Source: Paracoccus seriniphilus (GTDB taxonomy: Bacteria > Pseudomonadota > Alphaproteobacteria > Rhodobacterales > Rhodobacteraceae). From it: 64,000 nt of DNA. Shown here piece by piece: positions 1-9,111 of the stretch (positions within the stretch are counted from its first letter, which is position 1; every line of letters starts with the position of its first letter). Below the pieces are notes generated by a model. That model ran no database searches. It was given only the letters and a program-made list of their open reading frames with translations, and was not told where the DNA came from. The stretch covers positions 535,726-599,725 of the forward strand of contig NZ_CP067130.1 in NCBI RefSeq assembly GCF_028553745.1, written 5' to 3'. Made by a program: the position numbers and the translations under genes.

Positions 1-1142
1 ATCTTTTCAGGATGCCAGCCCTTGCGCCATTCTTCCATGAAGGTCGGGTTCTGGGTGCAACGGCTGATCGACATGGTCATGTCGCCGGTAATGCAGATAT
101 TGCAGCCGATACATTCGCGGATATCCTCGATCCGCCCTTCTTCGATCTTCCTCGGCAGGAAGGGGTCTGCAATCGACGGCCGCGCACAGCCGATAAAATC
201 CAGCGTCCCCGATTTGATCATCCGCGCCATCGTATCGGCCGAGGTAAAACGCCCGACCCCGACAACGGGCTTGTCGGTCAGGTCACGGATTCCGCGCACC
301 AACTGTTCCTGCGCGGCCTCTTCCTTGAAGCGCGAAGGCCCCGAGCAGTCCTCCCATGTGCCCTGCGCCAGATCCCAGAGATCGGGCAGATCGCGGTTCA
401 TCTCGATGAAATCGCGCAACTCGCTGTTGGAAAAGCCCAGCTCGCCGATCGTCTCGTCCAGACTGACGCGCAGCGTGATCCCCATGCTGTCTCCGACCGC
501 ATCGCGCATATCCGCAATGACCTCATTCACAAACCGCGAACGGTTCTCCAGCGAGCCGCCATATTCATCGCTGCGCTGATTGGTGGCGCGTGACAGAAAA
601 TGCTGGAAGATGCCGAAACCATGGGCACCATAGAGGCAGATCAGGTCAAACCCCGCCAGTTTCGACCGCTTGGCCGCATTCACGAACCAGCGGCGCAGAT
701 CGCGGATCTCGGTCTTGGAAAGACCACGGGCCTGCACCGGATCATTGGTAAAGGTGCGGATCGGCAGCGGCGAAGGTGCCAGAGGCACCTCTTTGCTGTA
801 AAGATTGGGTCCGTTGATCCCCGAATAGGCCAGCTGGATCCCGGCCAACCCACCATGCGTCTTCATCTTTTCCGACATCTGGCGCAATTGCGGGATATCC
901 TTGTCCTCCCACAGGCGCAATTCGATGAAGGGGGTGATTTCCGACGTGTGATGCATCTCGCATTGTTCGGTGAAGATCACGCCCCAGCCGCCCTCGGCCT
1001 TGATGCCACGCATTTCCGCGGCGGCAGAGGGATCGCGATACCCGCCACCATTGCAATGCGGCACCTGATAGAAACGGTTCTTTGCCGTGACAGGACCGAT
1101 CTGCATGGGCTGGAAAAGAATGTCGTAACGGGAATCGCGCAA
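1..1142 (-). CDS. Trimethylamine/dimethylamine dehydrogenase-family flavoprotein (partial, runs off left edge)
   Basis: This is the N-terminal 380 codons of an old-yellow-enzyme-type N-demethylase; the rest lies beyond position 1. The reading starts at a TTG (1142) behind GGAG, giving LRDSRYDILFQPMQIGPV, a typical FMN TIM-barrel start. Family landmarks follow: QVPHCNGGGYRD, the substrate loop HGFGIFQHFLS, the barrel end DFIGCARPSIADPFL, and a 4Fe-4S ligand set C344-C347-C350-C362 in CIGCNIC. The set is nearly the same as the 345/348/351/364 set of trimethylamine dehydrogenase. The family oxidatively demethylates tertiary or secondary amines and passes electrons through FMN and 4Fe-4S to ETF. 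It is last in a five-gene operon, 59 bp after the aldehyde dehydrogenase. The substrate cannot be told from sequence; tri-, di- and other N-methylamines are all possible. Confidence 0.88.
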   Translation of the reverse strand, partial: MRDSRYDILFQPMQIGPVTAKNRFYQVPHCNGGGYRDPSAAAEMRGIKAEGGWGVIFTEQCEMHHTSEITPFIELRLWEDKDIPQLRQMSEKMKTHGGLAGIQLAYSGINGPNLYSKEVPLAPSPLPIRTFTNDPVQARGLSKTEIRDLRRWFVNAAKRSKLAGFDLICLYGAHGFGIFQHFLSRATNQRSDEYGGSLENRSRFVNEVIADMRDAVGDSMGITLRVSLDETIGELGFSNSELRDFIEMNRDLPDLWDLAQGTWEDCSGPSRFKEEAAQEQLVRGIRDLTDKPVVGVGRFTSADTMARMIKSGTLDFIGCARPSIADPFLPRKIEEGRIEDIRECIGCNICITGDMTMSISRCTQNPTFMEEWRKGWHPEK

Positions 1143-1201
1143 GGTCGTCTCCTTCAAAAGCGTGGCTGCGCGCGCAGTCGGGCATTGCGCCCGTCGCGCG
1201 A

Positions 1202-2698
1202 TCAACTGCGATATTTGATCCAGGTGGTTTTCAGGGCGGTGTATTTGTCCAATGCATGCAACGACAGATCGCGTCCGAAACCGGATTGTTTCATGCCGCC
1301 AAACGGGGTCTGGGCCGACAGCGCATCGACCGTATTGACCGAAACCGTGCCGACGTTCAGCCGGTCCGCGACGCGACAGGCGCGCGACAGATTATCCGTC
1401 CAGACCGAGGCCGCCAGCCCGTAGATCGAGTCATTGGCCATCGCCACCGCGTCATCCTCGCTGTCAAAGGGAATGACGGACAGGACGGGACCAAAGATCT
1501 CGTCGCGTGCCAGGGGATCGTCATGGCTGACATCGGAAAAGATCGTCGGCTGCACGAAACAGCCCCGGCCATCAACCTGAACGCGCTGGCCGCCCGTCAC
1601 CAGATCGGCGCTTTTGCGTCCGGCCTCGACAAAGCGCATGATGCCCTGCGTCTGCCTTTCATCCACGATCGCGCCCATTTTCGAGGCCGGATCAAGCGGA
1701 TCGCCCGGCTGCATCGCCTCGGCGCGGGCGATCAGTTTTTCCACAAGCGCATCCTTGATCGAACGTTCGACATAAAGCCGCGAATTGGCCGAGCAGACCT
1801 CGCCCTGATTGAAGAAAATGCCGAAAGCGGCCATATCGGCGGCCGCATCCAGATCCTCGCAATCGGCAAAGACCAGATTGGGGCTCTTGCCGCCGGTTTC
1901 GGGCCAGACCTGCTTCAGGTTCGACTGGCCGGAATATTGCATGAACAGCTTGCCGGTGGCGGTCGATCCGGTAAAGGCCAGGCAATCCACATCCATATGC
2001 AGACCCAGCGCCTTGCCCGCCGTCGCGCCAAAGCCGGGCACCACATTGAACACCCCGTCGGGCACGCCTGCCTCGGCTGCCAGTTCTGCCAGGCGCAGCG
2101 CCGACAACGGTGATTGCTCGGCGGGTTTCAGCACCACGGAATTGCCCGCCGCAAGCGCGGCAGCCGATTTCCAGGTCGCCATGTCCAGCGGGAAATTCCA
2201 CGGCACCACCGCGCCGACGACGCCCAGTGGAACCCTGCGCACCAGCGCCAGATCACCTGGTCCGGTCGGGGCAACCTCATCATAGATCTTGTCGATTGCC
2301 TCGGCATACCACTGGAAGAAATGCGCCGAACCGGGTGCATCGACAGTCGCTGCATCGGTAACCAGCTTGCCCATGTCCAGGCTGTCCAGAAGCGCCATTT
2401 CGTGCAGGTTGGCGCGGATAAGATCGGCCAGTTTCAGCAGCACGGCCTTGCGGTCCCCCGGTGCCATGCGCGACCAGCGCCCGTCCTCAAAGGCCCGACG
2501 TCCCGCAGCGACGGCCAGATCCACATCGGCGCTGTCGCATTCAGCCACACGGGCCAGAACCTCCCCCGTCGCGGGGTTGATGCTGTCAAAGGTCTTGCCC
2601 GACAGGGCATCGGTAAAGCGACCGTCGATGAAGGCCCCGGTGCGAAAATCCATCGCGGCGGCACGGGCCTTCCAATCCTGATGAGTCAGATCCAGCAT
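1202..2698 (-). CDS. Aminoaldehyde dehydrogenase (PuuC-like, NAD(P)-dependent)
   Basis: A 498-residue aldehyde dehydrogenase of normal family length. The start at 2698 (MLDLTHQDWKARAAAM) is preceded by AGGAAGGACTGCC; the longer in-frame extension upstream has no ribosome-binding site. Landmarks in order are VVPWNFPLDMATWK, the cofactor loop FTGSTATGK, the general-base segment ETGGKSPNLVFADC, the catalytic Cys in QGEVCSANS, EEIFGPVL-like DEIFGPVLSVIPF, and the C-terminal FGRDLSLHALDKYTALK. Overall it resembles gamma-glutamyl-aminobutyraldehyde dehydrogenase PuuC, which oxidises amino-aldehydes from polyamine breakdown. It sits 16 bp after the DUF1028 gene and before the N-demethylase, suggesting it oxidises an aldehyde released from an N-substituted amine (inference). 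Confidence 0.88.
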   Translation of the reverse strand: MLDLTHQDWKARAAAMDFRTGAFIDGRFTDALSGKTFDSINPATGEVLARVAECDSADVDLAVAAGRRAFEDGRWSRMAPGDRKAVLLKLADLIRANLHEMALLDSLDMGKLVTDAATVDAPGSAHFFQWYAEAIDKIYDEVAPTGPGDLALVRRVPLGVVGAVVPWNFPLDMATWKSAAALAAGNSVVLKPAEQSPLSALRLAELAAEAGVPDGVFNVVPGFGATAGKALGLHMDVDCLAFTGSTATGKLFMQYSGQSNLKQVWPETGGKSPNLVFADCEDLDAAADMAAFGIFFNQGEVCSANSRLYVERSIKDALVEKLIARAEAMQPGDPLDPASKMGAIVDERQTQGIMRFVEAGRKSADLVTGGQRVQVDGRGCFVQPTIFSDVSHDDPLARDEIFGPVLSVIPFDSEDDAVAMANDSIYGLAASVWTDNLSRACRVADRLNVGTVSVNTVDALSAQTPFGGMKQSGFGRDLSLHALDKYTALKTTWIKYRS

Positions 2699-2714
2699 GG
2701 CAGTCCTTCCTGTC

Positions 2715-3389
2715 TTACTCGTCGCCGGGCACGCCGTATGACGGTGCCTCGCGCGGATCGATGGCACGCTGAACATAGGCGTCCAGCTGCGGTTTATAGA
2801 TGTCCCATGCTGTCGCGACGGCCTCGATCGGGCAATCCTCGGTCCAGTCACAGCGCAGATCGGCCGCCGGCCAGCTGACCTTGTCGACAATCTTCATCCC
2901 GGCCGAATGCACCGGACCGGCCTCGCCTCCTGCCGCCAGACCCGCGCGCATGGCGGCGATCAGACGGTCACCGATGTGACCGGTGGCATCCAGATAGGCG
3001 TCTACAATCGCCCGGGGCACATTCTGATTGGCCAGCATATTGCCGCCCGAGGCAACATTTTGCGCCTGTGCCTGCGTCCAGATCCCCAGGGAATTCGGGC
3101 CGGAATGGATGGCCGTCGCACCGTTCCGGTCCACGGCCAGAACCTGCCTGTATTCGATAAAGCGGCCCTGCCTGCGGATTTCGGCAATCGCATCCGCGGC
3201 CCCCGCACCCTGTTCCATCACATCCAGCGCCAGCGGACCCAGCGTCGGATCGGTAACATTTTGCGAGGCCACCGCCCCCACTCCGGCGCGCGCATAGGCA
3301 CAGCGCGCCGCGACAGCCGGGGATGAGGATGAAATCGCAACTCCGAACATACCGGTGTCAGGACAGCGCGCCACAAGGGAAAACGTCAT
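2715..3389 (-). CDS. DUF1028 family protein (predicted Ntn-type hydrolase)
   Basis: A 224-residue protein of the DUF1028 family: it begins TFSLVARCPDTGMFGVAISS, has the internal ASQNVTDPTLGPLAL segment, and ends with DLRCDWTEDCPIEAVATAW. The family has an Ntn-hydrolase-like fold and often sits beside RidA proteins and amino-acid or peptide catabolic genes; its reaction is not established. Its ribosome-binding site (GGAG) overlaps the stop codon of the upstream ridA-like gene, so the two are translationally coupled. Membership is confident; function is open. Confidence 0.85.
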   Translation of the reverse strand: MTFSLVARCPDTGMFGVAISSSSPAVAARCAYARAGVGAVASQNVTDPTLGPLALDVMEQGAGAADAIAEIRRQGRFIEYRQVLAVDRNGATAIHSGPNSLGIWTQAQAQNVASGGNMLANQNVPRAIVDAYLDATGHIGDRLIAAMRAGLAAGGEAGPVHSAGMKIVDKVSWPAADLRCDWTEDCPIEAVATAWDIYKPQLDAYVQRAIDPREAPSYGVPGDE

Positions 3390-3393
3390 GCGA

Positions 3394-3810
3394 TCACTCC
3401 GGGATGACGGCGGTGCCGTCGATTTCGACCAGCCATTCCGGCCTTGCCAGTGCCTGCACGACCAGCCCGGTCGAGACAGGATGCACGCCGGTCAGATATT
3501 CACCCATGGTCCGATAGATGGCCTCGCGGTGGCGGACATCGGTGATATAGACCACCACCTTGACCAGATGCTCCATCTTGCCGCCGGCCTCTTCGATCAG
3601 TTGCCGGATATTCTGCATCACCTTGTGGGTCTGTTCGACAGGATCATGGCTGTCGATATTCCTTGCGTCGTCCAGCTCTTGCGGGCACTGGCCGCGCAGC
3701 CAGACGGTCTTGCCGCCCTGGGTGACCACGGCCTGACACAGATCATTGTCCAGATTCTGTTCGGGATAGGTGTCCTTGGTGTTGAACTTGCGAATGCGGG
3801 TATGCGCCAT
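3394..3810 (-). CDS. ridA: RidA/YjgF/UK114 family enamine-imine deaminase
   Basis: A 138-residue single-domain RidA protein. The family signatures are present: LRGQCPQELD, QTHKVMQNIRQLIEEAGGKM, VVVYITDVRHREAIYRTMGEYL and a C-terminal VEIDGTAVIPE. RidA hydrolyses reactive enamine/imine intermediates formed by PLP or flavin enzymes. Here it lies between a flavin monooxygenase and DUF1028 in an operon that likely makes imines from N-methylamines or amines, so imine clearance fits (inference). The gene follows the FMO stop by 17 bp with GAGGATCAGGACAA before the ATG. Confidence 0.9.
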   Translation of the reverse strand: MAHTRIRKFNTKDTYPEQNLDNDLCQAVVTQGGKTVWLRGQCPQELDDARNIDSHDPVEQTHKVMQNIRQLIEEAGGKMEHLVKVVVYITDVRHREAIYRTMGEYLTGVHPVSTGLVVQALARPEWLVEIDGTAVIPE

Positions 3811-3827
3811 TTGTCCTGATCCTCGGG

Positions 3828-5105
3828 TTATTCTGCAGCGGCGGAAACGACGGCGGCCTGACCGTCATATTGCAAATAGGAACGCTGGATCGCGATCTGG
3901 TCGGCGATATGTTTCGCATCATGCCAGACGCCCCATAGGAAGGAGGAGCCGCGCCGCGACTGCCAGGGCAGACCGAGGAAATAGACGTCCGGCTCGATCG
4001 ACAGTCCACGATGATGGATCGGAGATCCCTTGGCATCGAAGGCATCCACCTTGAGCCAACTGAAATCCTGCCGAAAGCCTGTCGCCCAGATGATCGAGGC
4101 CACACCCTCTTTTGCCAGGTCGATATGGTCGATCGGATTGATCAAACAGTCGGGGTCGGGCAGGATCCGGCGCGCCTCGGGTTCTTCGGGCAGATCCAGT
4201 CCCATTCTCGCGACATAGGCATCTGCCTTGTCCAGCAGGTCATGATAATTCGCATCACCCGCTGCGACATTGGCTTGCAGATCATTGGCAAAGCCGAGAA
4301 TGCCGTTGTCATAGCCCTTGGTCAGCCCGGTCAGGGTCACGCCCTCGCTGGCCAGGCGGCGGAAATCCATGGTGCGCCCGCCATAGGCGCCACTGACGGC
4401 AATGGTGACATGTTCGGTTCCCGGCGCGGGTGCGGCCATGTCCCACAGACCCAACACGCCCAGCCACCAGACGAAATCGCGGCCCCGATAGCGCCGCGGC
4501 GGGCGATCATGCGGCCCGACCGACAGGAACACCTTGCGCCCTGCGCGGTTCAGCTCATCAGCAATCTGCGCGCCCGAAGAACCGGCACCGACCACCATCA
4601 CAGCACCGTCAGGAAGCTGCCGGGGGTTCTTGTAGTGAAACGAGTGGATCTGCTCGACCCCTGCCGATGCCGGCACGATGGGCGGGATCACCGGATGTTG
4701 AAAGGCACCCGTCGCGGCAACGATGCGGCGGGCCTCGATATCGCCCTGACTGGTGCGCACCAGAAACCCGCCCTGGCCCTGCAGACGCGAGGCCTCGATG
4801 ACCTCGACCCCCTCGCGGATAGGGGCGTTGATCATGGCGGCATAGTCGACCAGATATTGCGCAAAGCGATCCTTGGATACGAATTCGTCCGGTGCGGCGC
4901 CCTCGAATTCCAGATTGGGAAAGCGATCATGCCAGGCAGGCCCGTTCGCGACGAGCGTATCCCAACGCGCGGTGCGCCATGCTTCAGCCGTTCGGTTCTT
5001 TTCCAGCACCAGATGCGGCACACCCGCAGCGCCAAGATGTTCGCTCATGGCGATGCCCGCCTGTCCGCCCCCGACGACAAGAGTATCCGTCTTTTCTGCA
5101 GCCAT
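3828..5105 (-). CDS. Flavin-containing monooxygenase (CzcO/FMO-like)
   Basis: A 425-residue flavoprotein with two dinucleotide-binding folds: FAD in DTLVVGGGQAGIAMSEHL near the N-terminus, and NADPH in AVMVVGAGSSGAQIADEL near residue 165. A family-type GAFQHPVIPP and HSFHYKNP stretch lies between them, and ATGFRQDFSWL comes near the end. Start 5105 (MAAEKTD) was chosen because AAAGGACG sits 7 bases before it; an in-frame start nine codons earlier lacks a clear site. It is the first gene of the operon and would oxygenate a nitrogen- or sulfur-containing substrate with NADPH and O2; no substrate is deducible. 5106-5557 upstream holds its promoter region and no convincing gene. Confidence 0.85.
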   Translation of the reverse strand: MAAEKTDTLVVGGGQAGIAMSEHLGAAGVPHLVLEKNRTAEAWRTARWDTLVANGPAWHDRFPNLEFEGAAPDEFVSKDRFAQYLVDYAAMINAPIREGVEVIEASRLQGQGGFLVRTSQGDIEARRIVAATGAFQHPVIPPIVPASAGVEQIHSFHYKNPRQLPDGAVMVVGAGSSGAQIADELNRAGRKVFLSVGPHDRPPRRYRGRDFVWWLGVLGLWDMAAPAPGTEHVTIAVSGAYGGRTMDFRRLASEGVTLTGLTKGYDNGILGFANDLQANVAAGDANYHDLLDKADAYVARMGLDLPEEPEARRILPDPDCLINPIDHIDLAKEGVASIIWATGFRQDFSWLKVDAFDAKGSPIHHRGLSIEPDVYFLGLPWQSRRGSSFLWGVWHDAKHIADQIAIQRSYLQYDGQAAVVSAAAE

Positions 5106-5557
5106 CGCAGCGTCCTTTCTGATCCAGAGCAATTGTCACGGAACCTTCTTCATCCGGTTTAGATGAGGGAGGGGATCACGAAAATTATGATTTGACGCAG
5201 CATTGCTTAGGCAGACCCTAGGGTCCCTCTTCGGCATCCGGTCGCTCTGGATCAAGAATTTGGCCACAGGATTTGACCACGCCCACGGGATCTCCTGCCT
5301 TGGTCGATCCGATTGCTGTCTTGCGGCTCTGTTGAAAAACCCCTTGCGGCCATGCTTCGCTCCGAGGACAGCACAAGGGCTGCCTGGCCGATGGGATCGC
5401 GATCGCGGCCCGGCAGCCGAAATGCGTCTTGTGGAGATCAATACGGTTGAGCAGCAGTCCCGCGCGGCCGTGTTCCGCGGCCGGGAGCGACTGACCCATC
5501 AGTGCACCGCCGACGTAAACTCGTTGCGGGCGCTGCCGCCATGGCCGGGCCAGCGCC
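5106..5557. other. Intergenic stretch, no intact gene; probable eroded IS upstream part
   Basis: No credible gene is seen in these 452 bases. The first ~100 bases are the leader of the FMO operon. From about 5300 onward the composition is high-GC and leads in frame, after a stop, into the IS256 relic that starts at 5558. It is probably the eroded 5' part of that element plus junk. Several open frames on both strands here lack family features. Confidence 0.4.
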
Positions 5558-5934
5558 ATGAAGAAGGGCGACCGCCACGGGCATCGCGAGCGCCAGCTTG
5601 TCGGGACCTTCGGCACGGAAACGGTGAGCGTGCCGCAGGTGCGAGTTGAAGACGACGCCGGCAAGACCACGGAATGGCGTCCGAAGGCGCTGCCAGATTA
5701 TCAGGAAGCGTCGCAACGACCCTTGAGCCTCCAGCCGAGGTCCCGATTGCCTCGACCTATCTGTCCGGGACCGACAGACGGCGGGTGAAACGGGCATTCT
5801 GCGGTCTGTTTGAAGGGGCGGTCGGCAAGGATGTGCTAAGCCGGACCTGGCGCAAGACGTTCCTGCGCAAATGGCGGCTCAAGCGCAAAGCTGTCGCGGA
5901 CAGTCAGGAGGAGGCTGGGAATCGGCTTGTCTGA
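5558..5934 (+). pseudogene. IS256-family transposase relic with frameshift and internal deletion
   Basis: The first part reads GDRHGHRERQLVGTFG then TETVSVPQVRVEDD and EWRPKALPDYQ, the N-terminal region of an IS256-type transposase. After a frameshift near 5700 the other frame continues PIASTYLSGTDRRRVKRAF, GLFEGAVGKDVLSRTWRK. It then jumps directly to FLRKWRLKRKAVADSQEEAG, which in intact relatives lies about 200 residues further on. The DDE core is therefore missing and the C-terminus is cut after GNRL. It is a different IS256 lineage from the copy at 57-58 kb. Confidence 0.8.
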
Positions 5935-6165
5935 CGTCAGCGGATTTGGGACAGATTTGAGGATCTGAGCACCCAAGGATTTCTGTGTATCTGGTCCGAC
6001 CCATGCGGTTTCAGATACTCAAGGTTCAGGCCCCGCTCCTCGGCAGATGCAGTTCGATCGCGGCCTGTCGATCATCTGACGGCCCAAACAACGGTCCCGC
6101 CGGATCAAGGCGCTTCGCGCTCGGTTTCCAGCCATGTAGTGGAAGAATGATCCATCGACATCCGT

Positions 6166-6531
6166 TCACGGCTGGGCGAAGGCCCGGCTTGATATCTGGA
6201 TGGGGTTTCGCGAAGGATCCCTGGCATTTGCAAACACATAGCCGTCGGCCTGATGAATCTTTCCGAATGTCAGCCCGTTGGCTCTGGATCTGGCGCAGAA
6301 AGACCCGACATCCTCAATGTCGAAAACCAGCTTGATCAGGGACTGACCTTCTGCCTGCGGGGCCGCTGCGGGGTGCAGAAGAATGGTCAGGCCGAAGTCC
6401 CGGGGCCTCAGTTCGACAAGGCGATCACCATCCGGGCGGTGCACAGAAAAACCGAAGTGGCGCGAGTAGAACTCTGCCATCTGATCAATCTTCTTCGTGT
6501 AGATCACGATCCGCCCAAGCGCAGCCGTCAT
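6166..6531 (-). CDS. VOC (glyoxalase/bleomycin-resistance) family protein
   Basis: About 121 residues with one pair of beta-alpha-beta-beta-beta modules: GRIVIYTKKIDQMAEFYSRH, VELRPRDFGLTILLHP, LVFDIEDVGSFCARSR and a C-terminal DPSRNPIQISS. The second of two adjacent ATGs (6531; the other is 6534) has better spacing from GGAGG. VOC proteins bind a metal and act as lyases, dioxygenases or antibiotic-sequestering proteins; the subfamily is not clear. It stands alone between the IS256 relic and the stress protein gene. Confidence 0.75.
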   Translation of the reverse strand: MTAALGRIVIYTKKIDQMAEFYSRHFGFSVHRPDGDRLVELRPRDFGLTILLHPAAAPQAEGQSLIKLVFDIEDVGSFCARSRANGLTFGKIHQADGYVFANARDPSRNPIQISSRAFAQP

Positions 6532-6615
6532 CATCGCCTCCGAGGTCAATCCCGACCGTGCCTGTTCCAGGACCATCGTGCAGCCGCGCCCGAACGATCC
6601 GCAGGACCGGGGCCG

Positions 6616-7029
6616 TCAGCGCACCACCAGCACCGAGCGTTTCGCATGTGACGCCAGATAGCCCGCATTTGATGAAAGGAAATGTTCGGCGAAACCGGGA
6701 ACATGGCTGGCCATCACGATGAGGTCGGCATCCAGTTTGTCCGCCGTGCGCAGCAAGACGTCATCAAGATCAACCGCCGGATCATGGCTGACTTCGGCAT
6801 GGGCGTTGAACGCGATCCCCAGCGCCGCCGAACACTCGTCCGCGAAAGCGGCAAGCTTCCGGGAGTATTCGGCCGGCGTATGCGCGATTGCCGTCGGCAC
6901 AGTCTGGCCCACGCCGACAAGATGCACGGTGGCACCATAGAGCCTGGCCATATCCGCCGCCACTTTCACGGCCTTGGTCATCTTTTCAGCGTGCCCAAGA
7001 TCAACCGGAATCATGATGTTTGAAAACAT
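6616..7029 (-). CDS. UspA-family universal stress protein, partner of the BCCT carrier
   Basis: A 137-residue single Usp domain. It starts MFSNIMIPVDLGHAEK (7029, with AAGGAGACCGAC before the ATG) and has the central DAVL-like DLDDVLLRTADKLDADLIVMASH. The end, SSNAGYLASHAKRSVLVVR, carries the position of the ATP-binding G-x-x-G-x-x-x-x-x loop in degraded form. It lies 161 bp downstream of the BCCT transporter on the same strand. A UspA protein that tunes a compatible-solute carrier is known for the TRAP system TeaABC (TeaD), so a regulatory role on the betaine carrier is a reasonable inference. Confidence 0.85.
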   Translation of the reverse strand: MFSNIMIPVDLGHAEKMTKAVKVAADMARLYGATVHLVGVGQTVPTAIAHTPAEYSRKLAAFADECSAALGIAFNAHAEVSHDPAVDLDDVLLRTADKLDADLIVMASHVPGFAEHFLSSNAGYLASHAKRSVLVVR

Positions 7030-7190
7030 GTCGGTCTCCTTTTCCTTGTTCCTCTCAACGAACCGTTGCCCCTGGCGGCATGGTCGGCCTTCGCACCATG
7101 GTGGGCCGTGACCGACCGATGACGGCTGTCCCGACTGCGAACCCGCATTGGTGCCCCCGTCATGGCGCACCGTGCTGTCTCATCTCGGTC

Positions 7191-8804
7191 CTAACGCAGT
7201 TCCGTGCGCAGACCCTGAAAGATCGTATAGCACATGGCCAGCATCAGGATCGAAAACGGCACCCCGGTCGCCGTCACGCCCGCCTGCAGCGCAGACAGAC
7301 CGCCGCCGATCAACAGCACGATCGCGATCAGCCCTTCGACGACGCACCAGAAGATCCGCTGCGGCACCGGCGCGTCGATCTTGCCCCCCGCCGTGATCGT
7401 ATCCACCACCAGTGACCCGGAATCCGAGGATGTCACGAAGAACACCAGCGCAAGGAATATCGCGATTGTCGATGCGATCTTGGTGAAGGGCAGCTCGTTC
7501 AGCATTCCGAACAACGAGAGCTCGGGCGAATAGCTGTCGATCACATTTGCCTTGACCAATGATGTCTCGGGGCTTGCAAGGATCTGTTCGATCGCAATGC
7601 CGCCAAAGACCCCCATCCAGATGAAGATGATCATCGAGGGGATGATAAGCACGCAGATCAGGAATTCGCGCACCGTGCGCCCCCGTGACACGCGGGCAAT
7701 GAACATGCCGACAAAGGGCGCCCAGGAGACCCACCATGCCCAATAGAAGGCGGTCCAGCCTTCGCGATAGGCGTCATCCGAGCGTCCGAACGGATTCGAA
7801 AGCGGAACGACATCCTGCGCATAGGCGATCAGACCCGTCCAGAACCCGTCCAGCCCCGCCAGGGTCGGCCCGACCAAAAGCACGAACAGGAAGAAAAGCA
7901 GGGCAAGGACCATGTTGATTTCCGAGAGCACCTTCACCCCGCCATCAAGGCCGCGATAGACCGATACCAGCGCTACGGCCGTCACCAGGATGATGATGAT
8001 GACCTGGGCATTGGTCGAAATTCCCAGCCCGAATGCAAAGTTGAAACCGGCATTGGCCTGTTGCGCGCCCAGCCCCAATGAGGTTGCAAGCCCGAACAGC
8101 GTTGCAAAGACCGCCAGAATATCAATGCAATGGCCCCACCAACCCCAGACGCGATCCCCCAGCAACGGGTAGAAACAGGACCGAATCGAAAACGGCAAAC
8201 CCTTGTTGTAGGTGAAAAATGCCAGCGCCAGCGCCATGATCGCATAGACCGCCCATCCGTGCAGACCCCAATGATAGAAGGTTGCGGCCAGCCCCATTCG
8301 GCGGGCGGCCTCGACATTCTCGGCGATGATGGATCCATCCGCCGCGATGGGCGATGGCGTGCCCAGGGGGCCCGAGACATTCATGTGGTAGACGGGTTCC
8401 AGAACCCCGAAGAACAACAGCCCAATGCCCATGCCTGCGGCAAACAGCATGGCAAACCACTCGATATAGGAATACTCGGGCTCGGCATCCGCGCCACCCA
8501 GCCGAACGTTCGACATCGGCAGGAAAATCAGGGCGATGCAGAATATCACGAAGAAATTGACGATGATCATGAAGAACCAGTCAAGCTGCGTGGTCGCAAA
8601 GTTGCGCACAGCCAGAAAGACGGCCCCGGCCTGATCAGGAAACAGAAGCGTTATCAGAACGAATGCAACGGCAAAAAGCCCGGAAATCACAAATACGGGA
8701 TTATGTATGTCAAATCCGAATGGCCCCAGTTGGCCGTCGATATTGTCTTGCCCGACCTCGAAGTCGGTCTCGAACTCATCATTTGCAGGGATCGGATCTG
8801 TCAT
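7191..8804 (-). CDS. BCCT family betaine/carnitine/choline transporter
   Basis: A 537-residue, 12-helix inner-membrane carrier. Family signatures are clear: GMGIGLLFFGVLEPVYH in helix 3-4, FYHWGLHGWAVYAIMALAL, the substrate-binding Trp segment FYWAWWVSWAPFVGMFIARV followed by SRGRTVREF, and FVTSSDSGSLVVD. The start is an ATG behind AGGAAGAG. The protein ends soon after helix 12 (IFQGLRTELR), so it lacks the long C-terminal osmosensing tail of BetT. It likely takes up a quaternary amine by Na+ or H+ symport, which would feed demethylating enzymes elsewhere in the window (inference). Confidence 0.92.
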   Translation of the reverse strand: MTDPIPANDEFETDFEVGQDNIDGQLGPFGFDIHNPVFVISGLFAVAFVLITLLFPDQAGAVFLAVRNFATTQLDWFFMIIVNFFVIFCIALIFLPMSNVRLGGADAEPEYSYIEWFAMLFAAGMGIGLLFFGVLEPVYHMNVSGPLGTPSPIAADGSIIAENVEAARRMGLAATFYHWGLHGWAVYAIMALALAFFTYNKGLPFSIRSCFYPLLGDRVWGWWGHCIDILAVFATLFGLATSLGLGAQQANAGFNFAFGLGISTNAQVIIIILVTAVALVSVYRGLDGGVKVLSEINMVLALLFFLFVLLVGPTLAGLDGFWTGLIAYAQDVVPLSNPFGRSDDAYREGWTAFYWAWWVSWAPFVGMFIARVSRGRTVREFLICVLIIPSMIIFIWMGVFGGIAIEQILASPETSLVKANVIDSYSPELSLFGMLNELPFTKIASTIAIFLALVFFVTSSDSGSLVVDTITAGGKIDAPVPQRIFWCVVEGLIAIVLLIGGGLSALQAGVTATGVPFSILMLAMCYTIFQGLRTELR

Positions 8805-9111
8805 AGCTCTTCCTGTTTTTGGATCTCACCTATGCATTCGCACTTCAGATCAATTTCACGTTGAGAATACTTCAGCTTTGCACGCCCCCTTTGATCAAGC
8901 AAGTCAAGTTACCAACGCCTCAAGCCCGCGCGCCTGTGCCCTGCCGGGCGTCAATCATGGAGAAACCATGATGTCCCACACCGCGACCCAGGTTATAAAT
9001 TACTGAAAATACGTCGTTTTTGTCTTTTCTGGGCGATTTCCCGGAACTCCATCCCCGTTGCGCATTTGCTCTGCATCTTCGGGTTGGAACAACGTCAAAC
9101 TGGAGAATGAC
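8805..9111. other. Intergenic region between divergent BCCT and small-protein genes
   Basis: About 300 bases with no gene recognised. It must hold the two divergent promoters. The first ~70 bases beyond the BCCT start are locally AT-rich. A GGAG six bases before the ATG at 9112 is the only clear site. Confidence 0.5.

Noticed and set aside
742..1185. A same-strand open frame over the left-edge demethylase
   Set aside because: It is another frame of the trimethylamine-dehydrogenase-type gene, whose own frame shows all motifs and runs off the window.
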